The notes beneath the pieces were generated by a model. That model searched no databases. It saw nothing but the letters and a program-made list of their open reading frames with translations, and was not told where the DNA came from. From positions 35,433 to 99,432 of the forward strand of contig CALKIV010000002.1 in assembly GCA_937995835.1 (NCBI GenBank): a DNA stretch of 64,000 bases. Reading direction: 5' to 3'. This stretch comes from an uncultured Dysgonomonas sp. GTDB taxonomy: Bacteria; Bacteroidota; Bacteroidia; Bacteroidales; Dysgonomonadaceae. The translations under genes were made by a program, and so were the position numbers. This document shows, piece by piece, positions 1 through 7,797 of this stretch; position 1 is the first letter of the stretch; each line of letters starts with the position of its first letter.

Positions 1-497
1 ACATTATCATCCAAGGATGCTCGATGGTTAATGGACACGGAGGCGTTGTGATGGGTAGCGAAATATCTGGAGGTGTACGTAACTTGTTTGCTGAAGATTG
101 CAAGATGAGCAGCCCACTTCTTGACAGAGCACTACGTATCAAGACTAGTTCGAACAGAGGTGGAACAATAGAAAATATCTACATGAGAAATGTTGAAGTT
201 GGTCAAATCAAAGAAGAGGCCATCATCATTACTATGTTCTACGAAGATAAAGGCGAGTTTATGCCAACCATCAGAAATATACAAGTTGATAATTTGACTG
301 TTAAACAAGGTGGTAAGATTGGTATCAGAATGGAAGCTTATGCTGAATCACCAATCACAGGGGTTCGCTTGAACAATGTAAATATCGAGACTTCAGAAAA
401 GCCATATCAGATGAAGAATGTAAAAGGCATCACATTTGACAATGTAAAGGTTAACGGAGAGTTACTTTCTGTTAATGATTTGGTGATAGAAGAGTAA
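1..497 (+). CDS. Glycoside hydrolase family 28 (polygalacturonase-like), 3' part only
   Basis: The gene enters from the left edge, reading in frame from base 3 with no start in the window. About 164 C-terminal residues are visible. They show the GH28 signature pieces NGHGG (the catalytic-region GHG motif) and RALRIKTS (the RIK substrate-binding motif), followed by short beta-helix turns such as IRNIQVDNLTV and GVRLNNVNIET. GH28 enzymes hydrolyse galacturonan in pectin. The upstream NTD and DD catalytic motifs and any signal peptide lie outside the window, so activity and location cannot be judged. A strong hairpin follows, and the next gene (fucP) faces it. The link to fucose and arabinose genes in this window suggests plant cell-wall use, which is inference. 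Confidence 0.85.
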   Translation, partial: IIIQGCSMVNGHGGVVMGSEISGGVRNLFAEDCKMSSPLLDRALRIKTSSNRGGTIENIYMRNVEVGQIKEEAIIITMFYEDKGEFMPTIRNIQVDNLTVKQGGKIGIRMEAYAESPITGVRLNNVNIETSEKPYQMKNVKGITFDNVKVNGELLSVNDLVIEE

Positions 498-520
498 GCT
501 CTTATATCTCAAATAAATGA

Positions 521-558
521 TAAAACAGGTTGTAATAAGGATATTACAACCTGTTTTA
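521..558. terminator. Bidirectional terminator between GH28 gene and fucP
   Basis: A perfect 16-bp stem (521-536 with 543-558, starting TAAAACAGGTTG) surrounds a 6-nt loop. The stem ends in A-rich and T-rich arms, so it can stop transcription from both the GH28 gene and the convergent fucP gene. Confidence 0.85.
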
Positions 559-572
559 TATTATCTATCATC

Positions 573-1895
573 TTATTCTTTTATTTTACTACCTATAAAA
601 CCAAAAAAGGAAATATAAGCAAAACAGATCAGAGGAACAACGAAGCCTATATTCATCTGTTCTTCTCCTAAATATCCCATCAGCATGGGAGCAATAGCTC
701 CTCCAACTATCATAAGAACCAATATAGAAGAGCCTGTTTTAGTCTTTGCCCCTAGCTTTCTTAGTGCTAAAGCGAATATAGTAGGGAACATGATAGACAT
801 AAACAAATAACAAGCTATCAAGGCTATAATTCCAAAGCGATCGTGCAAAAGGGACACAAATAGCATCAACACAGTATTAATCAAAGCAAAGATTCCTAAC
901 ACCTTACTAGCATCTATCTTTTTCATCGCCAGACTACCCACAAAACGTCCCACGGCAAAAAGGCTCATACCTCCTAATCCGAGCAACAATCCCCCTTGCA
1001 ATTCATTAATACCTAGTCCCTCCACTTCTCTACAATAATTTATAAAGAAACTACCAATGCCTGTTTGCGCTGCTACATACATAAACTGCGCAATCACTGC
1101 CAAGACGAAATGACGCTGCTTCCAAAGAGGTTTTTCTGCTGATCTTTCATCCAAATCAGTACTATCTTCCACTGAAATTTCCGGTAACTTTGTGAAAAGA
1201 AATAAAATAAGGACCAAAACGACAAGCACTCCTAGCCCGGCGTAAGGTACTATCAATGCAGAGTTGTCCGTAACACTTTCTTCCACAATTTTAGCTACAG
1301 ACACTGCTACTTCTCCCGATCCTGTAAAAACCTTACCAAGAGCGTCAAAAAGTAGCTCTATGATGGATTTGTCAGATTCATTCTTAAAAATTAATATAGA
1401 GCCTACCAAAGGGCCACATATCCAACCTAAAGCATTGAAGGTCTGTGCTAAATTAATTCTACTTGCTGATGTCTCAGGAGGACCTAAAACAATAGTATAG
1501 GGGTTTGCCACAGTTTCTAAGCAAGTTAATCCTGCAAACAGAATCAGTAATCCGAGCAAAAACGCCCAAAACTCATTGATATCCACTGCCGGAATAAAGC
1601 AGAAAGCACCTATAGCGAACAAACTAAGGCCTACAATAATACCTCTCTTATATCCATATAAACGAGCAATGACACCTGCAGGAAGAGCCATTAGAAAATA
1701 TGCTCCGTAAGCAGACATTTGCACAGCTGCAGATTGAGTTTTAGAAAGTTGTAATGAATCTTGAAAATGTGCATTCAGTATATCAAGCAAGCTATGTGCA
1801 AAGCCCCACATAAAAAACAAGCTTGTAACCAGTATAAAAGGGAAAGCATAATTCTGCCCTTGAGGACCGACAAAAAGAGATTCTTTGTTTTTCAT
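573..1895 (-). CDS. fucP: L-fucose:H+ symporter, MFS family
   Basis: A 440-residue, 12-helix major facilitator of the FucP family, which imports L-fucose with a proton through the inner membrane (E. coli FucP has 438 residues). Asp38 in LLDIL and Glu127 in GLTCLETVANP match the essential Asp46 and Glu135 of E. coli FucP and have exactly the same spacing of 89 residues. The AANP/VANP region and the ends of the protein also fit the family. The gene lies downstream of fucI on the same strand but is separated by 215 bp with its own promoter, which resembles the fucI promoter. Related FHS-family permeases carry other sugars (glucose, galactose, N-acetylglucosamine); the adjacent fucI makes fucose the best call. 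Confidence 0.88.
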   Translation of the reverse strand: MKNKESLFVGPQGQNYAFPFILVTSLFFMWGFAHSLLDILNAHFQDSLQLSKTQSAAVQMSAYGAYFLMALPAGVIARLYGYKRGIIVGLSLFAIGAFCFIPAVDINEFWAFLLGLLILFAGLTCLETVANPYTIVLGPPETSASRINLAQTFNALGWICGPLVGSILIFKNESDKSIIELLFDALGKVFTGSGEVAVSVAKIVEESVTDNSALIVPYAGLGVLVVLVLILFLFTKLPEISVEDSTDLDERSAEKPLWKQRHFVLAVIAQFMYVAAQTGIGSFFINYCREVEGLGINELQGGLLLGLGGMSLFAVGRFVGSLAMKKIDASKVLGIFALINTVLMLFVSLLHDRFGIIALIACYLFMSIMFPTIFALALRKLGAKTKTGSSILVLMIVGGAIAPMLMGYLGEEQMNIGFVVPLICFAYISFFGFIGSKIKE

Positions 1896-1989
1896 TATTT
1901 TTGGGTATTATTTTCTTACTCACAATAGAAGAGCAATAGATTTAAGTTCGTAGAGCTATTTAGGTGTCCATCCAAGCACAACTATCACT

Positions 1990-2031
1990 GCAAGCTACGG
2001 TTTTTTGGAATACAATATTAAATACTTGCAT
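1990..2031 (-). promoter_or_regulatory. fucP promoter, similar to fucI promoter
   Basis: Read on the minus strand, this stretch has GCA(A) then TATTTA, a -33-like TTG at 2015-2013, an A-tract, and TAGCTTGC as an imperfect -7 box. The same order of elements occurs upstream of fucI (3969-4014), with only small indels. The match suggests a shared regulator, most likely the divergent AraC-type protein at 4111. Confidence 0.5.
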
Positions 2032-2110
2032 TTAATCATAAGGTTGAAGATAAAAAAACTTGACAGATAATTCAAGTAGAATTATTCTGCCAAGCTCTTT
2101 TTAGTATATT

Positions 2111-3901
2111 TTATTTATAAAGTGGACCGTACACTTCACATGCACGATAATCAGCACCTTCTTTGTCTGTTCCAAACAAACCCCATACATTTGGCCTATA
2201 GATGTCTTTATCAGCCACATTGTGCATATTCACAGGGATTCTCAACATCGCAGCTAATGTGATCAAATCAGCTCCGATATGTCCTGCACTAATCGCTCCG
2301 TGGTTGGCACCCCAATTAGCCATTACAGAATATACATCTTTGAAGTTATCTTTAGCAGCATCCAAACGAGGAGCGAACCAAGTTGTTGGCCATCCCTTAT
2401 CTGTGCGATCGTCCAATATTTTATGAACAGCAGGATCCAACTCCACAGTCCAACCTTCTGCAATTTGCAATACAGGTCCTTGTCCTTTCACTAAATTCAA
2501 GCGAGCCATTGTACAAGGCATTCCTCCTTTAGTCAAGAATTTAGAAGAAAATCCTCCTCCTCTGAAATAACCACGATTGGCAGGAACCCACGATGTGGCA
2601 TCCAAACATGCTTGAGCTTCCTCATCTGTTATATCCCAGAAAGGCTTCATAGTTGGATTACCTTGAGCATCGCTTTGCTGTCCACTACCATCTAATGTAG
2701 CAGCCCCTGAATTGATCAAGTGAATCATACCATGTTGCGCAACACCTTCTAGCGTTTTTCCCGTCACTCTTTTTACTGATTCAGGACTCCAATAGGTACG
2801 CACGTCTGCAAAAATTTGAGCATTATTAGTCAACAGATAACCAAACAGCATTGTAATACCATTAAGCGCATCATTCTCTGTTGCTAAGATATGTGGTGCA
2901 CGTCTTCCGTTCCAGTCGAAAGACGAATTTAGAATTGCTTCTGTAAAGTCGCCATTCGGATAAAAGTCCGTCCACTGACGCTGTCCCTGAAAACCTCCGG
3001 CAATAGCATTGTGCCCAAGTGCTTCTTCTCCAAAGCCCATCTCCTTGAGTTTAGGATTTCCTATCATTAAGTCGCGAACGATAAGCGTCATCTTCACGCT
3101 AAACTCCCAATCCTTAGCTCTTTCTTCATCCGTCTTCTTCAGCTTATCAGTATTAATTGTATCTACAACCTCTTTGCAGTTGGCTTTTGTCCATGCATAA
3201 GCTTTTTGGAATTCTTCTTTGTCATAAATTCCAAGCTCCATTCGACGAATAATTTCTACCTCGTCGATAGACTCACTGCGCATACCTAAATACTCTTGCA
3301 AGAATTCAGGATTGACAATAGAGCCAGCTATACCCATACACATTCCACCTATTCCTAAGTAAGATTTTCCTCGCATAGTGGAAACTGCCAAAGCTCCTTT
3401 AGCAAAGCGGATCAATTTTTCTCTAACATCCTCTGGCATTGTTGTATCAGTAGCATCTTGCACATGCTCTCCGTAAATACCAAATGCAGGCAATCCTTTT
3501 TGAGCATGCGCAGCCAAAACCGCTGCTAAATATACAGCTCCCGGACGCTCTGTTCCATTAAAGCCCCAAACAGCTTTCACGGTGTGCGGATCCATATCCA
3601 TTGTCTCACTACCATAGCACCAACAAGGCGTAACTGTTATGGTAACGCCAACACCTTCTTTTCTGAATTTTTCTTCACACGCAGCACTCTCTGCTACACG
3701 GCCAATTGTTGAGTCTGAGATCACACACTGAACAGGTGTTCCATCAGGATATTTTAGTGTGGATGATAGTAAATTTTCTACACTCCTTGCCATATTCATG
3801 GTCTGATCTTCGAGAGATTCACGCACACCTCCCATACGTCCGTCAATAACAGGACGGATTCCTATTTTAGGCCAATCGCCTTTAAATCTGTTTGCACTCA
3901 T
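2111..3901 (-). CDS. fucI: L-fucose isomerase
   Basis: A 596-residue enzyme (E. coli FucI has 591) that converts L-fucose to L-fuculose, and in known homologues D-arabinose to D-ribulose, in the cytosol with Mn2+. Glu342 in ATENDALNG and Asp366 in IFADVRTYW correspond to metal ligands Glu337 and Asp361 of E. coli FucI, both offset by five. The C-terminal WGANHG motif carries the third ligand, His. The block LLQ..GQRQWTDFYPNGD and the ending YGPLYK are also typical. It is the first gene of the fucose pair and is transcribed away from the AraC-type regulator. No fuculose kinase (fucK) or fuculose-phosphate aldolase (fucA) gene is next to it, which is unusual for a fucose locus. Confidence 0.96.
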   Translation of the reverse strand: MSANRFKGDWPKIGIRPVIDGRMGGVRESLEDQTMNMARSVENLLSSTLKYPDGTPVQCVISDSTIGRVAESAACEEKFRKEGVGVTITVTPCWCYGSETMDMDPHTVKAVWGFNGTERPGAVYLAAVLAAHAQKGLPAFGIYGEHVQDATDTTMPEDVREKLIRFAKGALAVSTMRGKSYLGIGGMCMGIAGSIVNPEFLQEYLGMRSESIDEVEIIRRMELGIYDKEEFQKAYAWTKANCKEVVDTINTDKLKKTDEERAKDWEFSVKMTLIVRDLMIGNPKLKEMGFGEEALGHNAIAGGFQGQRQWTDFYPNGDFTEAILNSSFDWNGRRAPHILATENDALNGITMLFGYLLTNNAQIFADVRTYWSPESVKRVTGKTLEGVAQHGMIHLINSGAATLDGSGQQSDAQGNPTMKPFWDITDEEAQACLDATSWVPANRGYFRGGGFSSKFLTKGGMPCTMARLNLVKGQGPVLQIAEGWTVELDPAVHKILDDRTDKGWPTTWFAPRLDAAKDNFKDVYSVMANWGANHGAISAGHIGADLITLAAMLRIPVNMHNVADKDIYRPNVWGLFGTDKEGADYRACEVYGPLYK

Positions 3902-3968
3902 AAAATAATTGATATTATGTTTTTCTTGAATATAAAATTCAGTTCTTTATTTACAGCATGGTATAACC

Positions 3969-4014
3969 CAAAGCTAGCGTTTTTTTTCGAAAACAAACAC
4001 TAAATAATCGGCAT
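3969..4014 (-). promoter_or_regulatory. fucI promoter
   Basis: On the minus strand a -33 TTTG (3997-3994), a 17-nt A-rich spacer and a perfect -7 box TAGCTTTG (3976-3969) lie about 70 nt before the fucI start. TATTTA and ATGCCG just upstream of the -33 box are shared with the fucP promoter and are candidate activator contacts. Confidence 0.6.
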
Positions 4015-4075
4015 CAATATTGTACTTTATCGACATCCAAAAATGAATAAGTGCATAACAGTCTGTAAATCTTTA

Positions 4076-4083
4076 TATATTTG
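4076..4083 (+). promoter_or_regulatory. Promoter -7 box of the AraC-type regulator gene
   Basis: TATATTTG matches TAnnTTTG and ends 27 nt before the start codon at 4111. I see no clear -33 box. The divergent fucI promoter is about 80 bp away, so one regulator could act on both. Confidence 0.5.
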
Positions 4084-4110
4084 TAATCACAACAAATTAA
4101 ATACCGACAG

Positions 4111-4971
4111 ATGGTAATAGAAAAAGAATTGAATCTCACCTTATTGAATATTGGATTTATAGAGCCCAATGAGCAATGGAATTGGAACGATGTGTGTAGT
4201 CCTTTTGCCAGAGTTTATTACGTCACAGCCGGCACTGCTAAAATTAAAATGGGAGATAAAACTTTTGACCTCTACCCTAATAAGTTATATTTAATCCCAC
4301 CATTTACCCTCCATAGTAATAAAAGTATAGGACTATTTCATCATTACTATGTGCACTTTCATGAAAGAACAATCCGAAGAGAGTCTATTTTTGACAAGTA
4401 TAATTTCCCTCTAGAAGTACCTGCTTCAAGGCTTCATTTAGACCTGATGGATAGATTATTGACTATCAACCCTGAGCGTGACTTGCAAAACATTGATCCT
4501 CAAGCATACGACAATCCACATACGATTTCTCATTATATTGCCGATAATACAAAGTTGCCTTTACATTCTCTAATAGAAACTCAGGGAATTTTATCTCAAC
4601 TTATTGCGTCTTTCTTTATGGGAGCTAGTACTAAAACACGAAATAAGGACAGCAGAATAGTCAAGTGTCTACAATATATCCATGAAAACATTGATCAAAA
4701 TCTCACAATACCCATCTTAGCAAATATTGCCTGTGTGTCTGAAGATCACTTCATACGTCTTTTTAAGGCCAATCTAAAGCGCACTCCACTTCAGTACATC
4801 AATGCTAAAAAGATGGAACACATCCAGTTGTTGCTAATCTCAACTGATGATCCGATTCAAGATATTGCACATCATCTTTCGATTGATAACATCTCGTATT
4901 TCAATCGTCTATTTAAACAGCATACAGGCTTCACCCCTAGCGAGTATAGAAAAGAATATCGTGATAGTTAG
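4111..4971 (+). CDS. AraC-family transcriptional regulator, likely of fucose genes
   Basis: A 286-residue cytosolic DNA-binding protein. Residues about 10-110 form a cupin-type sensor region (TAGTAKIKMGDKTFDLYPNK, then a HSNKSIGLFHHYYVHF stretch). Residues about 190-286 form the two-helix-turn-helix AraC domain, with SEDHFIRLFKANL in the first and YFNRLFKQHTGFTPSEYR in the second motif. It is divergent from fucI and is the only regulator in this part, so control of fucI and fucP by a fucose-derived signal is a reasonable inference. Bacteroides thetaiotaomicron uses a GntR-type FucR instead, so this would be a different regulator type. The gene end overlaps the convergent GNAT gene by 4 bp. 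Confidence 0.85.
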   Translation: MVIEKELNLTLLNIGFIEPNEQWNWNDVCSPFARVYYVTAGTAKIKMGDKTFDLYPNKLYLIPPFTLHSNKSIGLFHHYYVHFHERTIRRESIFDKYNFPLEVPASRLHLDLMDRLLTINPERDLQNIDPQAYDNPHTISHYIADNTKLPLHSLIETQGILSQLIASFFMGASTKTRNKDSRIVKCLQYIHENIDQNLTIPILANIACVSEDHFIRLFKANLKRTPLQYINAKKMEHIQLLLISTDDPIQDIAHHLSIDNISYFNRLFKQHTGFTPSEYRKEYRDS

Positions 4972-5399
4972 TTTTTTATCTCCAAGCGAAAAACTGTAGT
5001 ATCACGTTTTACAAAGCCACATGCATCATAGAGTTTATGAGCAGCAACTCTTATTGGATTTGATGTAAGATCTATTTTTTCCAAACCTTCGGCTTTTGCA
5101 AAGTCAATAACAGCATCCATCATCTGTCTTGCCACTCCTCTGCCTCGCGCAGCTGAATCAACAATCACATCTTCTATTCGCCCTTTTCTGCCTGAAGGCA
5201 TTTCATTGATAATCAGTGTAACCGTACCGACAATCTCATCATCAAGCTCTGCCAAAAACAGATTAACATCTTCTCTATCTATCATCTTCTCAAGATACGC
5301 CTCGGATGGAGCTTTTAGATCCTCTGCTAGTTGTGGCATTAGCCTTTCGAAGGCTACAACCACACGCTGAGTCATCTCTTCTACTTTATATATTTTCAT
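4968..5399 (-). CDS. GNAT-family N-acetyltransferase
   Basis: A 143-residue single-domain protein with the acetyl-CoA binding motif A, RGRGVARQM (an R-x-x-G-x-A loop), after a beta strand IEDVIVDSAARG, and a motif B-like end LYDACGFVKRDT. GNAT enzymes move an acetyl group from acetyl-CoA to an amine; the substrate cannot be read from the sequence. The short length and the ISEMPSGRKG-like insert before motif A fit small-molecule or glucosamine-phosphate-type acetyltransferases, but I do not assign one. It stands between the AraC gene (4-bp tail overlap) and the terminator of the inositol cluster, so it is probably transcribed alone. Confidence 0.8.
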   Translation of the reverse strand: MKIYKVEEMTQRVVVAFERLMPQLAEDLKAPSEAYLEKMIDREDVNLFLAELDDEIVGTVTLIINEMPSGRKGRIEDVIVDSAARGRGVARQMMDAVIDFAKAEGLEKIDLTSNPIRVAAHKLYDACGFVKRDTTVFRLEIKN

Positions 5400-5438
5400 T
5401 TTTATGATTTAAGCTTAAACTTACATGAGTAAAAAAAT

Positions 5439-5466
5439 AAGGGAGCCATATAAGAATGGCTCCCTT
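5439..5466 (-). terminator. Terminator of the inositol cluster
   Basis: An 11-bp perfect stem (AAGGGAGCCAT with ATGGCTCCCTT, 6-nt loop) lies just after the inositol-phosphate synthase gene. On the minus strand it is followed by a run of T. It separates the cluster from the GNAT gene. Confidence 0.85.
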
Positions 5467-5499
5467 AAGTTATCATTTATTTACTAAATGCTAATGAAA

Positions 5500-6798
5500 T
5501 TAGTCGATAAAATCGATTGTTGTTTCACCTAACATTTGGCGTAAAGTATTTTTTAACTTCACATATTGAATGAACAAGTCATGCTCTGCAATCTTTTCTG
5601 GCTCGTGCATTGGGCTCTTCAAGTAGAATGATAGCCAATCTTGGATACCAAACATACCAGCACGGTGTGCTAAGTCCATGAACAATACTAAGTCAAGACA
5701 TAGTGGAGCTGCAAGAATTGAGTCACGGCATAGGAAGTCTACTTTCAACTGCATAGGATATCCCATCCATCCTGTGATGTCGATGTTATCCCATCCTTCT
5801 TTATTATCACCACGTGGTGGATAATAGTTGATACGAACTTTATGGTAGTAATCTTTATAAAGCTCTGGATATAATTCCGGTTGAAGAATATTATCAATAA
5901 CTGAAAGTTTTGATTCTTCTTTTGTTTTGAATGATCCTGGATCGTCAAGAACTTCACCATCACGGTTACCCAAGATGTTTGTAGAGAACCATCCTTCAAG
6001 ACCTAACATACGAGTTTTGATCATTGGAGCAAGAACAGTTTTCAACATTGTTTGACCAGTCTTGAAGTCTTTTCCTGCGATAGGCACTTGATGTTTGTCT
6101 GCCATTTCCCACATAGCTGGGATATCCACTGTAAGGTTAGGAGCACCATTGATGTACCCAACGTTTTCAGCTAAAGCAGCATAAGCATAAATATTAGATG
6201 GAGCAATTGCAGGATGATTTTCTTTCATTCCTTTTTCAAAAGCTGCCAATGTCTTATGAACATCTCCAAGTGGAGTAAATACTTCTGTACTACCACACCA
6301 AATCATCATCAAACGATCACATCCATTTTCTTTTTTGAAATTGCGGATATCTTCTCTTACTTGTTCCATCAAATCCCATTTTGTAGGAGCTGACTTCACC
6401 CAAGTACCGTGTAGACGTTTTACGAATTCTTGATCAAATACTGCTTTCATAGGTTTGATAGCAGCTAGTTCATCTTTCACATTGTTCAAGTGTTTTTCAT
6501 CCAACACTTTTGCATAAGCAGATGCTTCATATAGATTTTCTTCAAATAGATCCCATCCTCCGAAAACCATGTCCTTCATGTCTGCTAAAGGCACAGCATC
6601 TTTAATTTTAGGGAATCGGTTTTCTTCCCTTTTACCTAGGCGCATAGTCGCCAATTGTGTGATTGAACCGATTGGCACACCTGCACCCTTACGAGCTAGT
6701 AATGTACCTGCAATAAAAGTGGATGAAACGGCTCCACCAATTCCGACAACAAGAACACCAAGTTTTCCTTTGGCTTCTTTAATTTGAACTTTTCCCAT
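5500..6798 (-). CDS. ino1: Inositol-3-phosphate synthase (MIPS)
   Basis: A 432-residue NAD-dependent enzyme that converts glucose 6-phosphate to 1D-myo-inositol 3-phosphate. The N-terminus has the Rossmann motif VVGIGGAVSSTFIAG. The C-terminal half has the conserved catalytic block MQLKVDFLCRDSILAAPLCL, where Lys and Asp match the active-site residues of known synthases. The length fits the shorter prokaryotic form (the yeast enzyme is over 500). It is the last gene of the pdxA-to-ino1 run, after a 262-bp gap that may hold its own promoter, and it ends at a strong terminator. It supplies the inositol phosphate for the neighbouring transferase genes. The symbol is by analogy. Confidence 0.95.
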   Translation of the reverse strand: MGKVQIKEAKGKLGVLVVGIGGAVSSTFIAGTLLARKGAGVPIGSITQLATMRLGKREENRFPKIKDAVPLADMKDMVFGGWDLFEENLYEASAYAKVLDEKHLNNVKDELAAIKPMKAVFDQEFVKRLHGTWVKSAPTKWDLMEQVREDIRNFKKENGCDRLMMIWCGSTEVFTPLGDVHKTLAAFEKGMKENHPAIAPSNIYAYAALAENVGYINGAPNLTVDIPAMWEMADKHQVPIAGKDFKTGQTMLKTVLAPMIKTRMLGLEGWFSTNILGNRDGEVLDDPGSFKTKEESKLSVIDNILQPELYPELYKDYYHKVRINYYPPRGDNKEGWDNIDITGWMGYPMQLKVDFLCRDSILAAPLCLDLVLFMDLAHRAGMFGIQDWLSFYLKSPMHEPEKIAEHDLFIQYVKLKNTLRQMLGETTIDFID

Positions 6799-7060
6799 TT
6801 TTGTTTTTTAGTTTAAAATTTTTCTGCAACCCGCAGCATCCTTTTAACACGACCGTTTGGAGTAATACATATACATTGGGAAATGTATGTAGACTGCTGA
6901 AAACGATCTGTATAATAAAATCACTTTGATAATAATGCTACTTTATTTTGTTCTTCCAACCCGGACTTTTCTGTTAAGTGCTATTTTGAACAAGCGCTCA
7001 ACTTCCATTATTAAAGTATGACACATCATCAACGCGACGTTTATTATCATTTCGACGAAC
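6799..7060. other. 262-bp gap inside the inositol cluster
   Basis: No gene of normal size. A 21-codon minus-strand frame (7008-6943, starting MEVERLFK) is present, but I cannot tell it from chance. The imperfect inverted repeat ATACATATACATTGGG / CCCAATGTATATG-like sequence near 6866-6891 and the length suggest an untranslated leader or a separate promoter for the inositol-phosphate synthase gene. No TAnnTTTG box was found. Confidence 0.3.
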
Positions 7061-7786
7061 TTATGACAGCTTAAAGATCTCTTCTAGCTCCACAAAATCC
7101 GTTATTACAACATCTGCCGTTGCAGATTCGTTGTCTTTGCCCCATCCTTGACCTTTCAGCCAAATAGTTTTACAAGCATTTTTTTGGGCAGGTATTATAT
7201 CTTTTTCATAGGAATCTCCTATCACAACAATACTTTCGGCAGGTAATCCTAGGGCTTCAACACCTAGTGTAAAGATTTTAGGATCCGGCTTTCTCACCCC
7301 CACAACTGCTGACTCGATGATCTGATCAAAGAAATCTAACAACTTGAAGTCACCAAGCACCGCTTGGACATTGCCATAGAAATTTGAGACCAACACCATT
7401 GGATACTTTTCTTTCAAAGATTTGAGCAATGGTATTTCTTTAGATATAATTTCTCTAGCGAAGGTATAGCATTGTTTCGATATTCCAATAGAATATTCTT
7501 CTGTTTTCTTTCCTTCTGTTAAAAAACCTTTATCGATCAAATACTCTATTTGTATCTTGATCTTCTTTTGGAGCAACACATGAAAGTTATCTTCCGGCAA
7601 GATCACTAAATTAGTGGCTAAGAATCGCTCTGCATGCACATAAGCTTCTTTAAACTGTTCCTTAGACACTGGCACTTCATGTGCTTGATAGGCATCCCAG
7701 ATAACCCAAGCCCAATGCTCGCCATTGCTATCTATCGTTCCTCCATAGTCAAAGATTATTCCTTTGATCTGTTCTACTTCAAACAT
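7061..7786 (-). CDS. HAD-superfamily hydrolase, candidate inositol-phosphate-type phosphatase
   Basis: A 241-residue subfamily I HAD protein. Motif I is FDYGGTID, with the nucleophile Asp13; the usual second Asp (two residues later) is Gly, a variant also seen in other HAD enzymes of the FDxGG type. Motif II is LVSNF, motif III the Lys in GVRKPDPKIF, and motif IV GDSYEKDI. A cap domain lies between motifs I and II. It sits 11 bp after the CDP-alcohol transferase gene. HAD phosphatases often remove the phosphate left after such transfer reactions, so removal of phosphate from an inositol phosphate product is a fair guess. The substrate is not shown by the sequence. Confidence 0.75.
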   Translation of the reverse strand: MFEVEQIKGIIFDYGGTIDSNGEHWAWVIWDAYQAHEVPVSKEQFKEAYVHAERFLATNLVILPEDNFHVLLQKKIKIQIEYLIDKGFLTEGKKTEEYSIGISKQCYTFAREIISKEIPLLKSLKEKYPMVLVSNFYGNVQAVLGDFKLLDFFDQIIESAVVGVRKPDPKIFTLGVEALGLPAESIVVIGDSYEKDIIPAQKNACKTIWLKGQGWGKDNESATADVVITDFVELEEIFKLS

Positions 7787-7797
7787 CTACTTTTCGT

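Noticed and set aside
2126..2142. A near copy of the AraR operator (AAGTGGACCGTACACTT) inside fucI
   Set aside because: It is inside the coding sequence for the conserved C-terminus (VYGPLYK) and the spacer is 1 rather than 3 bp; chance is more likely.
6943..7008. A 21-codon frame (MEVERLFK...) before the inositol-phosphate synthase gene
   Set aside because: Too short to separate from chance and no clear start context.
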